Source: Larix sibirica
Lineage: Eukaryota; Streptophyta; Pinopsida; Pinales; Pinaceae
Length of the DNA: 24,594 bases
Direction of reading: 5' to 3'
NCBI GenBank assembly: GCA_004151065.3
Contig: NWUY0300031805.1
Location: forward strand, 8,835-33,428
The translations under genes and the position numbers were made by a program. This document shows, one piece after another, positions 10,208 through 20,389 of this stretch. The notes beneath the pieces were generated by a model, which saw only the letters and a list, made by a program, of their open reading frames with translations, was not told the origin of the DNA and searched no databases. How positions within the stretch are numbered: position 1 is the stretch's first letter; every line of letters begins with the position of its first letter.

Positions 10208-11006
10208 AATAGTGGTTTAAAAATATTTTGATTTTGATATCTGTAATTATATATCTATGGTTGCCATAATGTTACCTTGTTGGAGTGTTTGGTGGATAAA
10301 TAAAATGGTCCTTTATGGTTGTAGTTTTTTTTGGTCATTACTGGAAGACTATATATGTCTTTATAGTGGCTTGTTTAGCTATTGTGTTGGTGAATTGTAG
10401 TTAATAGAGTTGTTAGTAAGTGGGTGGTGATCAATTTAAGATAACATGAATTACTAAATATTAATTGCAATGTATGGGAGGTATTTTGATAGAAATTTGG
10501 GTGGGGTAACAATGAATTTAGACATGTTAGTTACTATGCACTGTCTAGTATTGTATACTTTGATTTTCAAAATGAATAGCAAAAATAATATTTTTTTCTG
10601 TGTGAAAAAAAAATAAAGAAAACTCAGTTCTTAAAAGCATATCAAACTTGAAGTTTTCATGGCCTCTCCAGAGTCCTCTAACCCATCATAAAAAGTATAA
10701 AATCCTTTTCCATGAAGATTAAAAAAGATTTATCAAATTTAAAATGAATAATATTTTAATTTTTTTTGTTAGTAGGATAAAGAAACTTTTTGAAATATGT
10801 TTTCTAGCAGGGATGTTATCATTTTTTCTGTGTTGTGGTAGTTAAAAAAAGTATGTTATCGTGTATATACAATACAAACCAATTTTCGAGCTCATGCCTA
10901 TGTTACTATTTAAAAAAGCGCATGTATTACCTATTTATTGGCATTTTGCAAATGCATCTCTAGGTTTACATTGTTTCTTCTTATAAGTTACAGTCTATAG
11001 TGATGG

Positions 11007-11126
11007 AGGTGCAAGGAGACATTGTAAAGATGTAAGGAGACATTGATGATTGCTTTGAGTGGAAAGAGGTGCAAGGAGACATTGTAAAGATGTAAGGAGA
11101 CATTGATTATTGCTTTGAGTGGAAAG
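11007..11126. repeat. 60-bp tandem duplication
   Basis: Copies 11007-11066 and 11067-11126 are almost identical, differing at GATGATT against GATTATT. Each copy also contains an internal pair, GCAAGGAGACATTG and GTAAGGAGACATTG, 24 bases apart. Confidence 0.95.
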
Positions 11127-11600
11127 ATTGAAGATTGAATTTGTAAAATCAATATAATTTGAATTCCAAAAAAATAGGTTAGACAAAATTTCCCATAATC
11201 TCTTTGTTTTTAATTGTAAATGAACATATATTCTCTTGTAAAAGTTCATAAATTGAGTTAACCTTCAACTTTTTTTTTGTTGTATTATGTATTCTTTTTA
11301 TCAAGGTTGTCGATTTTGATCGGATAATTTAAGGATGTACTTGAATTTTTTTACACACATACTAGAGTGGCCATGGGCTAGTTTTTTAGTGTTCAATAAC
11401 TTCTTGGAAATCAATGATCTATAACAAAATAATTGCCGTCATAAAACATCTTCAAAGTGCAAACCACAAGAAAACTATAATCAGACATAAAGAAAAGCTA
11501 TTTACACAAATATTGACTATCAAAATAATAGTTGAAAGCTTTTTTTCTTTATTAACCTAAGAAATCCATAGATTTAAATTAAATTGAAAATGACAAAATT

Positions 11601-11735
11601 GTAAGGTTTAGCTCACATTTAAAGTTTTAATAGATTCTTCAAATACATAGATGGATCATGCAGGTGATGTAAGATTTTGGTTGCATTTAAAGTTCTAATA
11701 GTTTCTTTATATAGTGATAGATCATGTAGGTGGCA
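11601..11735. repeat. 68-bp tandem duplication, diverged
   Basis: GTAAGGTTTAGCTCACATTT at 11601 aligns with GTAAGATTTTGGTTGCATTT at 11669. Similarity continues through AAAGTTYTAATAG and GATCATGYAGGTG. Confidence 0.85.
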
Positions 11736-12535
11736 TAGAAAAATCAAAGGGAATGTAATTGTTATTCGATATCCAGAGTTATAAGTGTTGGCTTCACAAA
11801 TAGACAAATTGTTAGATGACAGTAAGACGCTTGTGGATCATCTGAGAAAACACCTCAATTCAAAGGCTCAAGAAAACCATGGTGCCAAATTCTTTGTATA
11901 AAATCTAAACCGTTAAAAAAATAGTTTATTTCACATGTAAATGGAATTTTAAACCATTTTTTTCATATGAAAATAATATTCATTTTCACTTGTTAATACA
12001 GAAGGATTGAAATGAAAGTTAACCATTCAAATTGAAAAATAAGGTTCCCTTCAAATTTGATCATGTTAAGAAGTTTGATCTGTGCTCAAAAGGTAAGCAT
12101 GTCATCCTTATTAAATTGTTTATATTGTGGACATTGCTTTTACTAGACTGATTTACCCAAGCGGTAAAATAATGATGATATCTACCATATTTCATTTCCA
12201 CTTTCCATAGTTTCTCATTTTCCATTCTTTTCATGTTAGCCCACCTTGATGAGAATCTCAAATAAATAAGGAAGGCTCTGAGTCATATGGGTTGTCCAAT
12301 ATTATAATATATGGTAATCCATATTCTACATATTATATGTGGGCCACCCCTCGTTGCCATATTTTTTTATCTCTACTATCTGGTATGACCCTACTAGTCT
12401 TTCATGGTATGACCTTACTAGTCTTCCATGCCTCTCTAGTCATCGGCTCTGACGCCTTCCATGCTATATTTTCCTACCTCTGCTACCCAATGTGACCTTC
12501 GTTTTCCCACTTGCCTCTCTAGTTGTTAACTTCGA

Positions 12536-12650
12536 GGCCTTCCATCGATCTTCATCATATGCATGCCCTTCCAATCATTGCCTTTCGAACCCTTCCTTCA
12601 ATCTTCATCATATGCATGTATTTCCAGTCGTTGCCTTTTGAGCCCTTCCA
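12536..12650. repeat. 53-bp tandem repeat, about 2.2 copies
   Basis: CTTCATCATATGCATG occurs at 12550 and 12603. The flanks (GCCCTTCC, CATTGCCTTTCGA against CGTTGCCTTTTGA) repeat at the same 53-base spacing, and a third partial unit starts near 12642. Confidence 0.85.
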
Positions 12651-13720
12651 TATGTGTTAATAGTCTTCTAACAACAATTATCTGGATAATTGGTAGAGGC
12701 CTCTATGCGAATAAATAGATGAAATTGATAAAATGGCGTGTCTATCACTTAGACATCCATTGTTTTCATATCGCACCTCTTCATCTTAACAATTGTCTAG
12801 CAATCATAGATTGATGTAATTCTCCCATCATAGCACTTCAAATTGTGGCTCTCAATTAGTGAGCCCTTGATAAGCATCCTTATTGCATGGTATAGAGAAA
12901 TAATTATATTAGGCAAAGCAACAAAGGCTAAGGTTAATAACAAACAAGGCTGAGACTAGAAAATAGATCTGGTTATTCCCAATAAGTTAGTGTGGAACGA
13001 GGCATGAATATGAAAACTAGTGTCCAAAGCTGAGAGACCATAACCAAAATATGTGTAAAGTAATCTAGCAATCTGTAAAACACTACAAAGAAAATTAACC
13101 TTAATTAGCAAAATGTGTGAGGGAACATGAGAACAAAATTGAATATTTAACCTTGATCTTGTATATATGAAGAAAAAACTTGCCTTTTCCATTGACAGTG
13201 CATTGGTCAACCTAAAAGACCTCAACAAACTTTCATCTTTTGCTCATATCTGCACCTAATGGATAATTACTTTTGCAACAACAATGGGATTTTTAACTAC
13301 AACTTGCATTTCATAGATTTGGTACATATTTGTAGTGAATGTGCAAGGCATTCCACCATTGTTTCCACAAACTTAGGTTCCAACCTTATATTATGTAGCA
13401 TACAAAGACGTGAAAGTCCATCCATGATAACTAATATCTTGATCCTATTGTCCCTTGTAATACCCAACAAAGAATTGACTTTTAATTTTGCAAAGACTTT
13501 AAACTGCAAAAGTGACAACCAACATTGTTATGGTTGTTTCTTTTTTCTTCATAAGTATTTTTCAATGTTCTACTCACGTTAGGGATATCCTTTAGTGTTG
13601 ATGAACTTGCATTTATGCTTATGAATTATAGGAGGAATTTGAATTGGGTTGGATTGACATGTCCCCGGGGGCCTTAGTGGCCTATCGTGACCATGGGGGA
13701 TCTTCTTCTTCATTTCTACT

Positions 13721-13730
13721 TCTGATACCA
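13721..13730 (-). promoter_or_regulatory. Primer-binding-like site, initiator-Met tRNA type
   Basis: Read on the minus strand, the site is TGGTATCAGA, the first ten bases of the usual plant retrotransposon site complementary to the 3' end of initiator methionine tRNA. The next base departs from the usual sequence. An exact ten-base match is unlikely by chance in a window this size (about 0.05 expected over both strands). It lies nine bases inside the proposed LTR end, a longer gap than usual. Confidence 0.5.
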
Positions 13731-14459
13731 AGACATTATTGTATAACTACGAGTTATTATATTGTGCAACAGCCTACACCATGTGATCTCGATACACTAA
13801 GCGGGGCATTGTGCGCATAACATTTTGATCCATATGCGATACTGCGCATACTAATTTAACCTTGCGCACTTCTGCACTTGTCAATTACTTTAATGTGTAA
13901 CTATATTGGGCACGCAAAACCAGGCTGTCGTGCGATCCACTGTGCGACTGTCTTTAACCACTGCACAACTACCACCACGCGGGTTAACCACCCTATGGAA
14001 ACTCATCTTGAAATACCAATTCACAAGCTTCCTGCAGAGTTAGCGCTATATGCATAGATGGAATTCTTATGTAAATCATACATTTAGATGCAAGGATTTA
14101 TAAGGCACAACATCATATATTCATCAAGTAGATATCCAAAATCAAATTACTTCTAGCTAAGCAATTCATGTTCATAATAATTACATACAACATACATATC
14201 ATCATTCATTCAGATCAACATTCATACAATGGAAATGAATAACAACCATGAAACATCACATAACACTTATCTTGAATTAAGCTTCTCTGAGCAACTGAAT
14301 GAGCAAGAGAAACATTCCACCTAACTGTAGGTACTTTGTCTAGGATATACTCTTTCTGCTAATAGGTCACCCCCACTCTAGGCATGATTACCTTAAGGAA
14401 AAAGGGAACTATCCAGAGCTCACTCACAGTCACTAGGCACAGGGCCACAACCAAGCCAT

Positions 14460-14620
14460 CCTCTACTAGGTTAACAGGCTATTACAGTCACACAGACTCA
14501 ATTCATATGCAAAGGAAGCCTCTGCTGGGTTAAAAGGATTTTACAATCACACAAACTCAATTCTCAATCTAATCCAGCCTTTGTTGGGTTAACAGGATTT
14601 TCCAGGTACTAGAGGGGAAA
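14460..14620. repeat. 59-bp tandem repeat, three copies
   Basis: Units start at 14460 (CCTCTACTAGGTTAACAGG), 14519 (CCTCTGCTGGGTTAAAAGG) and 14578 (CCTTTGTTGGGTTAACAGG). The first two also share CAATTCACACAAACTCAATT-like text later in the unit. Confidence 0.85.
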
Positions 14621-14680
14621 TGCTAACTAGTGACTCACCCCAGAGTTACAGTAACCTCACACAAAATTGTCTAGATTGGG

Positions 14681-15280
14681 GTCCACAATACTCTCCCCAC
14701 ACAACACCAAGAATGTATCCATTCATCGATTAATGGTCCCTCAGACATCACCTTCCTCTAGGTTTTATACCAATGTGTGCATATAAATACCATCCAAACC
14801 TTATTAGTCCACTAGGAGATCACAACCTTCACTAGTCTCTTAGCTAGATCTGTGCTCTACGCCACTCTAGTATTTAATAGCAGTTATCAAACCCCATGCA
14901 GACTTGATTAATTTGATGTCCACAATACCCGCTCCACAAAACACCTCGAAGGTGGCATTCCACTTTGTGCATAGAAAGGCTACCCAAACCCCGCGATTCC
15001 GTCGGGAGGTTGCACAGGCGCTATTGGATTCCAATCCACCTGGTGCTCAACACTATGTTCACTCTTCAAAGATTACAACAAATCTTGTAGGACATAGAGT
15101 CAAATTTGTTTACCTCCAGAACCACAAGTGGCTTGTGCAGACTCGGCTAGCTTGGGGTCCACAATACCCACCCCACACAACATCAAGAAGGTATCCCTTC
15201 ATCGCTCAATGGTCCCTCAGGCATCACCTTCCTCCAGGTCCTATACCAATGTGTGCGTAGAAATACCACCCAAACCCTGG
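14681..15280. repeat. About 238-bp tandem repeat, about 2.5 diverged copies
   Basis: GTCCACAATAC recurs at 14681, 14918 and 15157 (spacing 237 and 239). Copies 1 and 3 align for about 120 bases, including TGGTCCCTCAGACATCACC against TGGTCCCTCAGGCATCACC and ACCAATGTGTGC, each followed by AAATACCAYCCAAACC. Copy 2 is more diverged but keeps the start and the CTACCCAAACC segment. The open frames at 14904-15260 and 15253-15471 lie in this array and are not genes. Confidence 0.85.
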
Positions 15281-16654
15281 ATCATCTGCATATAGGCTCT
15301 GTTTTCCTAAGGGTTACAAATCTTAGCTGCACACAACCAATGGCTCCATGGAATCACTTCGGTCCTTGTCCAACAGACCACTCTACTATAATAGGATTAA
15401 CATGTGACTATACTCAAGCTGAAATCAACAACAACGAACAAGAAATTCCAGGTACGCGACTGATACTATGAAGACTCAACAATCCAAGGTATGCTCATGA
15501 CCACTAGGCGCACGACTGAGGATAGAAAAATTCCCCACTCTGCTAAAACTTACTTAGACATTTCTGGGAATCGGATTTATCACATGGTTCTTCAATGTGA
15601 ACTCAGGACACACAAACTCAAACTAACAATTGACAATTTGATACTACTATGATGCCTAGATCAACAGGGGAATGCATAGAAGTTGCACTCTCTAGTTTTT
15701 TTTATCGACTCATAGTCATGACCACAAACTAGGGCCTAAATTCACTTTCCACTATGTCACTATTAAATTTAAGGTTCCTCTCAGGAAATGGTTGACTATT
15801 TCTCCACAATGACTTACACTCAAGATAAGGTGAGATAGGTACACCCATGAGGGATCAAGTTACTTGACCACGTAAACTAATTAACCGACTGACAGGCCGA
15901 CTGATAGGCTTATTGCACCATCCCCCAACTGATAGGTAATTTAACGATGACTTCAATTTGACTGGTTTCTTACCCAAGAAGAAACTCCCATTCCTAGGTC
16001 TACAGGGCGACTAACATTACTCTGCCACAAGGAAACTCAGACCCACACCTTCCTTTCCCCAAGACAATAAGTGTCTCAACTTCCTTCCTCTTGGAAGAAT
16101 TAAATGATTGGGGCGTGTGATTCAATCTGACATCCAATGGCTCATCAATCCTCCCTAGGACACTTGGGTCGCATCTATAGATTCCATGGCTTAATACCTC
16201 CCTTCCTAACCTTAGGATAATCATGCCCCATGCTCTAGTTTCCTTACATAGTCAGTTGTGTATTTATTTATTATTATCATACACATGTACATCACATTTG
16301 CAATACTACTACGCTTGATCGGCGCATGATTCTTTAATCACATTACTTGCTTATATGCACATATATATTCAGGATGTTCATGGTAGTGTCGTTGCCTTGA
16401 GATCATCACCATGTTCCATCAATTACATCAACGATATTACATCATTTACATAGTTTATGTCAAGGGTCAAAACTAGGGACATTACATGGATCATATGCAC
16501 ACTAATGAAAAGGTCAAGTGCAATCAATGCAACCTCCTAATTGATAGGTTGACTACCTGCATGAAGGTCTTTCCTTTTGAGCCTATATTTGTATTAGATA
16601 CATAATATGACTAGCGATAATGAGCTAAAACCTTTTTTCCTCATTTCCATGAAT

Positions 16655-16677
16655 TATATATATATATATATATATAT
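16655..16677. repeat. (TA)n microsatellite
   Basis: About eleven TA units lie directly against the point where the recognisable pararetrovirus reverse transcriptase sequence fades out. Confidence 0.95.
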
Positions 16678-16689
16678 TATGAGATAGAC

Positions 16690-17310
16690 CATAAGAGCTA
16701 TGTTTATCTAGGATGTCATATGAAAAATCTTCCAAGGATTTTAAAACATGATCTTAAAGTTCAATCCTTCCTTTTTCCAATATTAATCCTAGATATTCTA
16801 TCCTTGTTTTTTCAAATTCAGTTTTTGTCTTGCTCAGAGCTAATCCATGTTTATAAACTCTGGCATATACTTGATTGAGGTGGTTTATGTGATGGTTCAT
16901 ATCTATAGAGAATATATATAAATCATCACTATAAACAACAACAAATTCCAGATCTTTGAAGATGTCTTCCATCAGTTTTTGGAATTCTAAAGGAGCATTT
17001 TTTAATCCAAAAGGAAGAACCCTCTGTTGGTACTAACCATGTGGGGTGAAAAATCCTATTTAAATCTATGTGGAGATTTTATGCCAATTTCACAAAACCA
17101 CTCTTGAGATCAAATTTGTTGAATACATTACTTATGGCTATATTGGCAAACAAAACATCTTTTGAAGGAAGAGGATACCTAATACGCATTGGCTTCATTT
17201 AAAGCTCCATAATTGATCACCATTCTTAGCTTACTCCTTTTATGTTTAGAATGCTTGTTGATGTAGAATGTAGGACATGCCCAGGGACTTCTACTAGGCT
17301 TAATTACTTT
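16690..17310 (-). pseudogene. Pararetrovirus reverse transcriptase, broken
   Basis: Family landmarks in order on the minus strand: SRSPWACPTFYINKHS near 17300, RMVINYGALNEANA (about 17190-17227), FNKFDLKSGF near 17110, the catalytic box VVYSDDLYIFS at 16922-16933 and flanks, GLALSKTKTEF, then IEYLGLILEKGRIEL. The two catalytic Asp residues are intact, but the residue before them is Ser where Val or Ile is usual. The frame breaks just after NEANA and several times between 17100 and 16975. A stop at 16751-16753 follows IEL, after which DHVLKSLEDF continues the homology to about 16700. RNase H, which should follow, is not detectable. Confidence 0.75.
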
Positions 17311-17619
17311 CTTTTTTTTCCTGTAAGACCTCTATGATTTTCATTTTGCAATTTCTAGTTATGTAGGTGACATGGAATTAGCAGTCACTTTCTACGGCAT
17401 TCACTGGTGGTTTTGTTTATAAGGAAGGTCAATAAAATATTGATCCCTTGTTCAAAAAGAATATGGGCGGTCAAAAGTATAATCTCTTTATGTTTTCTCT
17501 TTTATGTCTTTAATGATTTCTTGGCCATGTAATGTGGCATGTTTAACAATATTGTCAATCCTTGCCAATTTTCTTATTGAATCTTCAATCATATATGGTT
17601 GCGAAGATGGCCTTTTGCA

Positions 17620-17960
17620 TTAGTATGTATATTTGCAAGGAATAGTAATTGCCTTACCTTCAATATGCAATGTTACCTATTATTTTCCAATTTCCACAGG
17701 AAGATGCTTGTTTACAAAATATTTTCCTTGAAAGACATCAACACCTGTGTCAAAACAATACAAATTAAACGAGGTTTTATGGCCATCTATCAAAATAGGA
17801 AAATCTGGAGGAATCATATTGTGGAAACCTTTGAACCATTGATGGATTTGAAAAACACCTGTATGTTCTACCAATAATACTTAGAAATAGTTGTATATTT
17901 TGCACAAGAATTAATGGCTCTTGTGTCAATCTATGCATCCAAATTGTATCATTTCAAACC
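17620..17960 (-). pseudogene. Pararetrovirus aspartic protease, broken
   Basis: The active-site region reads IDTRAINSCAKY (from 17930 downward) and ends KYYW at about 17871. Family proteases have Asp-Thr-Gly here, so Gly is replaced by Arg. A stop directly precedes it (17931-17933). The remainder lies in another frame, open at 17680-17874, and includes FDTGVDVFQGKYF, which fits the family's later TG-D-LG-F strand region, not a second active site. Two stops follow near 17680 before VTLHIEGKAITIP. The protease would have cleaved the capsid-polymerase polyprotein. Between the two parts a frame change of one base is needed. Confidence 0.65.
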
Positions 17961-18059
17961 CATTGCTTTCGTATCAATGCTTATAACCAATCTATCATCT
18001 AATCATTTCCATTCTATTTCTAGGAGCAAAGAATATTGTACCTCTTCTAGTTCTTTGGT

Positions 18060-18300
18060 GCCATCAGGAACAAGAGATAAAGCTTCTTCTCATAACATGG
18101 TACCTTTAACTACTTGTTGTATTTGCAGATCCTATTCTTCTTTTAAATCTTCTTCCAATTGTCTTTTAAGTTTTGCTACATCTTCCCTATCTTCTTTCAG
18201 CAAATCCATTATTTTTTCAATTGATCATCCATCTATTGGATTGCATTATATTTTTCTATGATGGATTTATAGAATGATGGTTTGTCTTTAGTGGGACTAG
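18060..18300 (-). pseudogene. Coiled-coil-like linker upstream of the protease
   Basis: The minus strand from about 18240 to 18060 reads in one frame with charged heptad-like text (AKLKRQLEEDLKEE, EEALSLVPDGTKELEEVQ) and scattered stops. It lies between the zinc-knuckle frame and the protease, so it is probably a linker of the polyprotein. No enzymatic motif is present. Confidence 0.5.
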
Positions 18301-18305
18301 GGGGA

Positions 18306-19160
18306 TCAAATAAATTTTGGTAAAGGATTCTTATTGGAAAAATATTTCCTTTGATGTAAGAAAAGTGGGTGATTATGTTCTTGGGTATTGAGCTCAGGAT
18401 GGTATTTGAACTTGTAAGGACCCATTGTTTGCTTTTGGAATGATTGAACTTGGGAACTCACCTTAGTGGCTTGAGGTTTATAATTTGGGGCATAATATTC
18501 TCTAAATACACCATGTTGGGCCACAGAAGTGTAGACAATTGTTTCTCAAGGCGAGTAATTTGATTTTGAACATGTTGGTGAGGGAAAAGTTGGCCAGGAA
18601 TGAGAGTGCTCAAGTGTTTACGCAATGAGATAATATGTGCTTCTAAATCTGATGGAGTTTGGACAAAATGAAACATTTTGAGAGAACAATTAGATAGAAA
18701 ATCAAATTCAATATATACATTGTCGCAATCAAAACAAGAATTAAGAGAAAGCTTGTTTACACTAGGAAACTCATCTTCAGTATCAGAGGAAAAAACAATA
18801 ACATAAATGTATTCATCGTTTGAAGCAGGGGTAGACACTGGATCCCATTCCTTGGCATCATAATAGGAGTGAAAAAAATCCATTAGCTTGGCTTGGTGCC
18901 TTGTTTTATTCTTTAAAGAACATTGATTATCCGAATGGTCGGTCTTACGACAAATGAAACAAGTGGATTTTATGGTAGGAGATGACCTTTTTTTGAAATA
19001 ATATTTTCGGGGTTGGTTATTTCTCCTATGCACTTTAATGGGCCTTTTATATTGGTGGGATGGGCTATTGTAAGTAGAAGAACAGTCTTTTCATTTGCAA
19101 TATTTTTCATGTCTCTTGGATTTTTTCTTTTGGCTAGAACAACCAAAATGATAAGTCTCT
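18306..19160 (-). pseudogene. Pararetrovirus capsid C-terminal region with zinc knuckle, broken
   Basis: The largest open frame of the window (18458-19033, 191 codons) lies here, extended upstream in frame past a stop near 19085 into KSKRHEKYCK. It has a basic run (RRNNQPRKYYFKKRSS), then a CCHC knuckle with spacing C-X2-C-X4-H-X4-C (CFICRKTDHSDNQC). An acidic stretch (SSDTEDEFPS) and a leucine-rich segment (TLIPGQLFPHQHVQNQITRL) follow. Near 18520 homology continues in the overlapping frame 18306-18524, so a frameshift separates them. The basic run plus knuckle is what capsid proteins of this family use to bind nucleic acid. A gypsy Gag also has such a knuckle, so this domain alone does not settle the family. 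Confidence 0.7.
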
Positions 19161-19259
19161 ACACATATATCATAGACTTCTTTCCCAATACCTAACTACT
19201 TTTTAACTGATCTTTTTTGTTTTCCGTTGGAGACATTCTTTCTGCAATGTATTAACTAT

Positions 19260-20180
19260 TTATTCTTATAAACCTACCAGAGAAAGTTCTTAAGTATCAA
19301 TATCTTCATTACAAAATCTTTATTTAAGTAGGTCAAGGATTCTTCCAAACATTATGCCTAAAGAATGCCTTATATATGCAGTGTTTCTAGGATCTGGGGA
19401 TCTGTATAACAAATCTTGCATTGTACAGAAAAAACTCATGAAGTTCTTTGATATCACAAAGCCTTTAAGACATGAATAAATCTACATGATGTTGTTCATC
19501 AATCTTTTCACTTCCAAAAAAAATCATGAATTATTTCTTTAGATAGTTCTTCAACAGGTTTATCGAATTCCATTATAGCCAATTTCTATTTGCATGGGAG
19601 CATATACCACCATAATTCTAAATTCCAAGAAAAACCCCATGTTAAATCTGAGAGCAATTTCACCCCAAGAAACTATTTCTAAAGATAGAATTTTGGGTTT
19701 TTTTCCATGCAACCCACCTATGTATTATCATCTTGACCTCATTTCAAGATATGCAATTTAAATTTGTAATAGGATCATGATCAACATTTTCTTTAGAAAG
19801 TCCTGGGAAATATTCATAATTAACAAGGTCGTAAGTGACCTTTTTGCTAAATCTATACTTAGTTTGGCACCATTTTTTCCAGGTTGACTTGAATAGATTT
19901 CCTCCATTATCATCATCATTTGATCTAGGATCTCATAAGGATTATTCTATGAGGGAATTTGACCAGAATCCTCTAGTTTTACCATTTTTATAGAAGGAAT
20001 TATGCTTTTAAGTATATATATCTTTTGACGGGCTAACGAAGTGCCCTTAATCATTTTTTCCTATTGTAGAGTCCTTTGCTCCAAAATTTCCAGTGTGATT
20101 TGGTCGTGTATTGGCTCCTTTCTTTTACTTTTGAAAAACTCATAAGTTTGGCCTTCTACATTTTCTAACTATAATGGTGT
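19260..20180 (-). pseudogene. Probable capsid N-terminal and core region, degenerate
   Basis: Two readable stretches lie in the expected place for the capsid core. From about 20170 to 19920 one frame reads LENVEGQTYEFFKSKRKEPI and then a helical segment (HDQITLEILEQRTL) with one stop. Around 19440-19265 another reads MSFFCTMQDLLYRSPDPRNT, then GRILDLL, a stop and RFCNEDIDT. Between them, near 19880-19800, KVTYDLVNYEYFPGLSKENV is readable. Position and style fit a capsid core, but no diagnostic motif is present, so the call rests on context. Confidence 0.4.
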
Positions 20181-20389
20181 TTCTGATCTACACAGAGAAA
20201 TTTTCATATGCACAACAACTCTCATAATAACAATTAGTTTTTTATGGATATCCAAAAAAAAATTATGCTATAGATCCCTATTCTAGAGCTCTTCTAAGTC
20301 ATAGTGGATTCTTGATATATGGATCCTTGTTTATAGCACATCTTACGCAATATCATCTAATTTTGGGCTAGATAAATCGTCTGATAATT

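Larger units (their letters stand above)
8318..10622 (+). mobile_element. LINE fragment B (5'-truncated non-LTR retrotransposon)
   Basis: This is a longer plus-strand LINE remnant. In order it has the C-terminal end of reverse transcriptase (about 8318-8830), a poorly preserved connecting stretch with the phrase SYKLSKDLVSVL near 9010, the zinc-binding domain (9280-9500), RNase H (9617-10207) and a 3' region ending in an A-rich tract (about 10606-10622). Frames change repeatedly and stops are common. Endonuclease and the reverse transcriptase catalytic core are missing. The family resembles fragment A (shared SQ after the FDG motif, shared GDS context), but B is an independent insertion. Confidence 0.85.
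10623..13720. other. Anonymous region between LINE B and the LTR candidate
   Basis: Apart from three tandem duplications, no family is recognisable. Minus-strand open frames at 10995-11249 (mostly a translated tandem repeat), 12956-13228 and 13297-13518 carry no motif I can name. If the LTR candidate on the right is real, bases about 13250-13720 would be the start of its internal region. They include an ATG followed by a Lys- and Pro-rich frame just past the primer-binding-like site, but no gag or polymerase signature. Confidence 0.4.
13740..16486 (-). mobile_element. Candidate LTR, about 2.75 kb, probably Ty3/gypsy type
   Basis: On the minus strand the block starts TGTAATGTCCCTAG (16486 downward) and ends GTTATACA (13740), so it has TG and CA ends, with a primer-binding-like site just beyond the CA end. 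Base composition is richer in G and C than the flanks, and no long coding frame is present, as expected of an LTR. Tandem arrays of 59 and about 238 bp lie inside. No second LTR or integrase is visible, so completeness and family are inferred. The TG end abuts the decayed 3' side of the pararetrovirus block, suggesting insertion into or next to it. The boundaries were chosen by eye. Confidence 0.45.

Noticed and set aside
10995-11249. Minus-strand open frame with repeated SLQCLLAP and STQSN text
   Set aside because: The protein repeat is simply the translation of the 60-bp DNA tandem duplication.
13297-13582. Overlapping open frames on both strands as an integrase or host gene
   Set aside because: I tried to align the minus-strand text to copia integrase and Gag patterns and found no consistent motif. 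The overlap on both strands points to chance.
14904-15471. Plus-strand open frames of 118 and 72 codons as genes
   Set aside because: They lie inside the 238-bp tandem array of the LTR candidate, have no motif and differ between repeat units.
17734-17754. FDTGVD on the minus strand as the protease active site
   Set aside because: It lies downstream of IDTRAINSCAKY and fits the later TG-D-LG-F strand region of caulimovirid proteases. The true active-site position is 17916-17930.
17914-18261. Serine-rich plus-strand open frame of 115 codons
   Set aside because: It is the antisense shadow of the coiled-coil and protease region of the pararetrovirus fossil.
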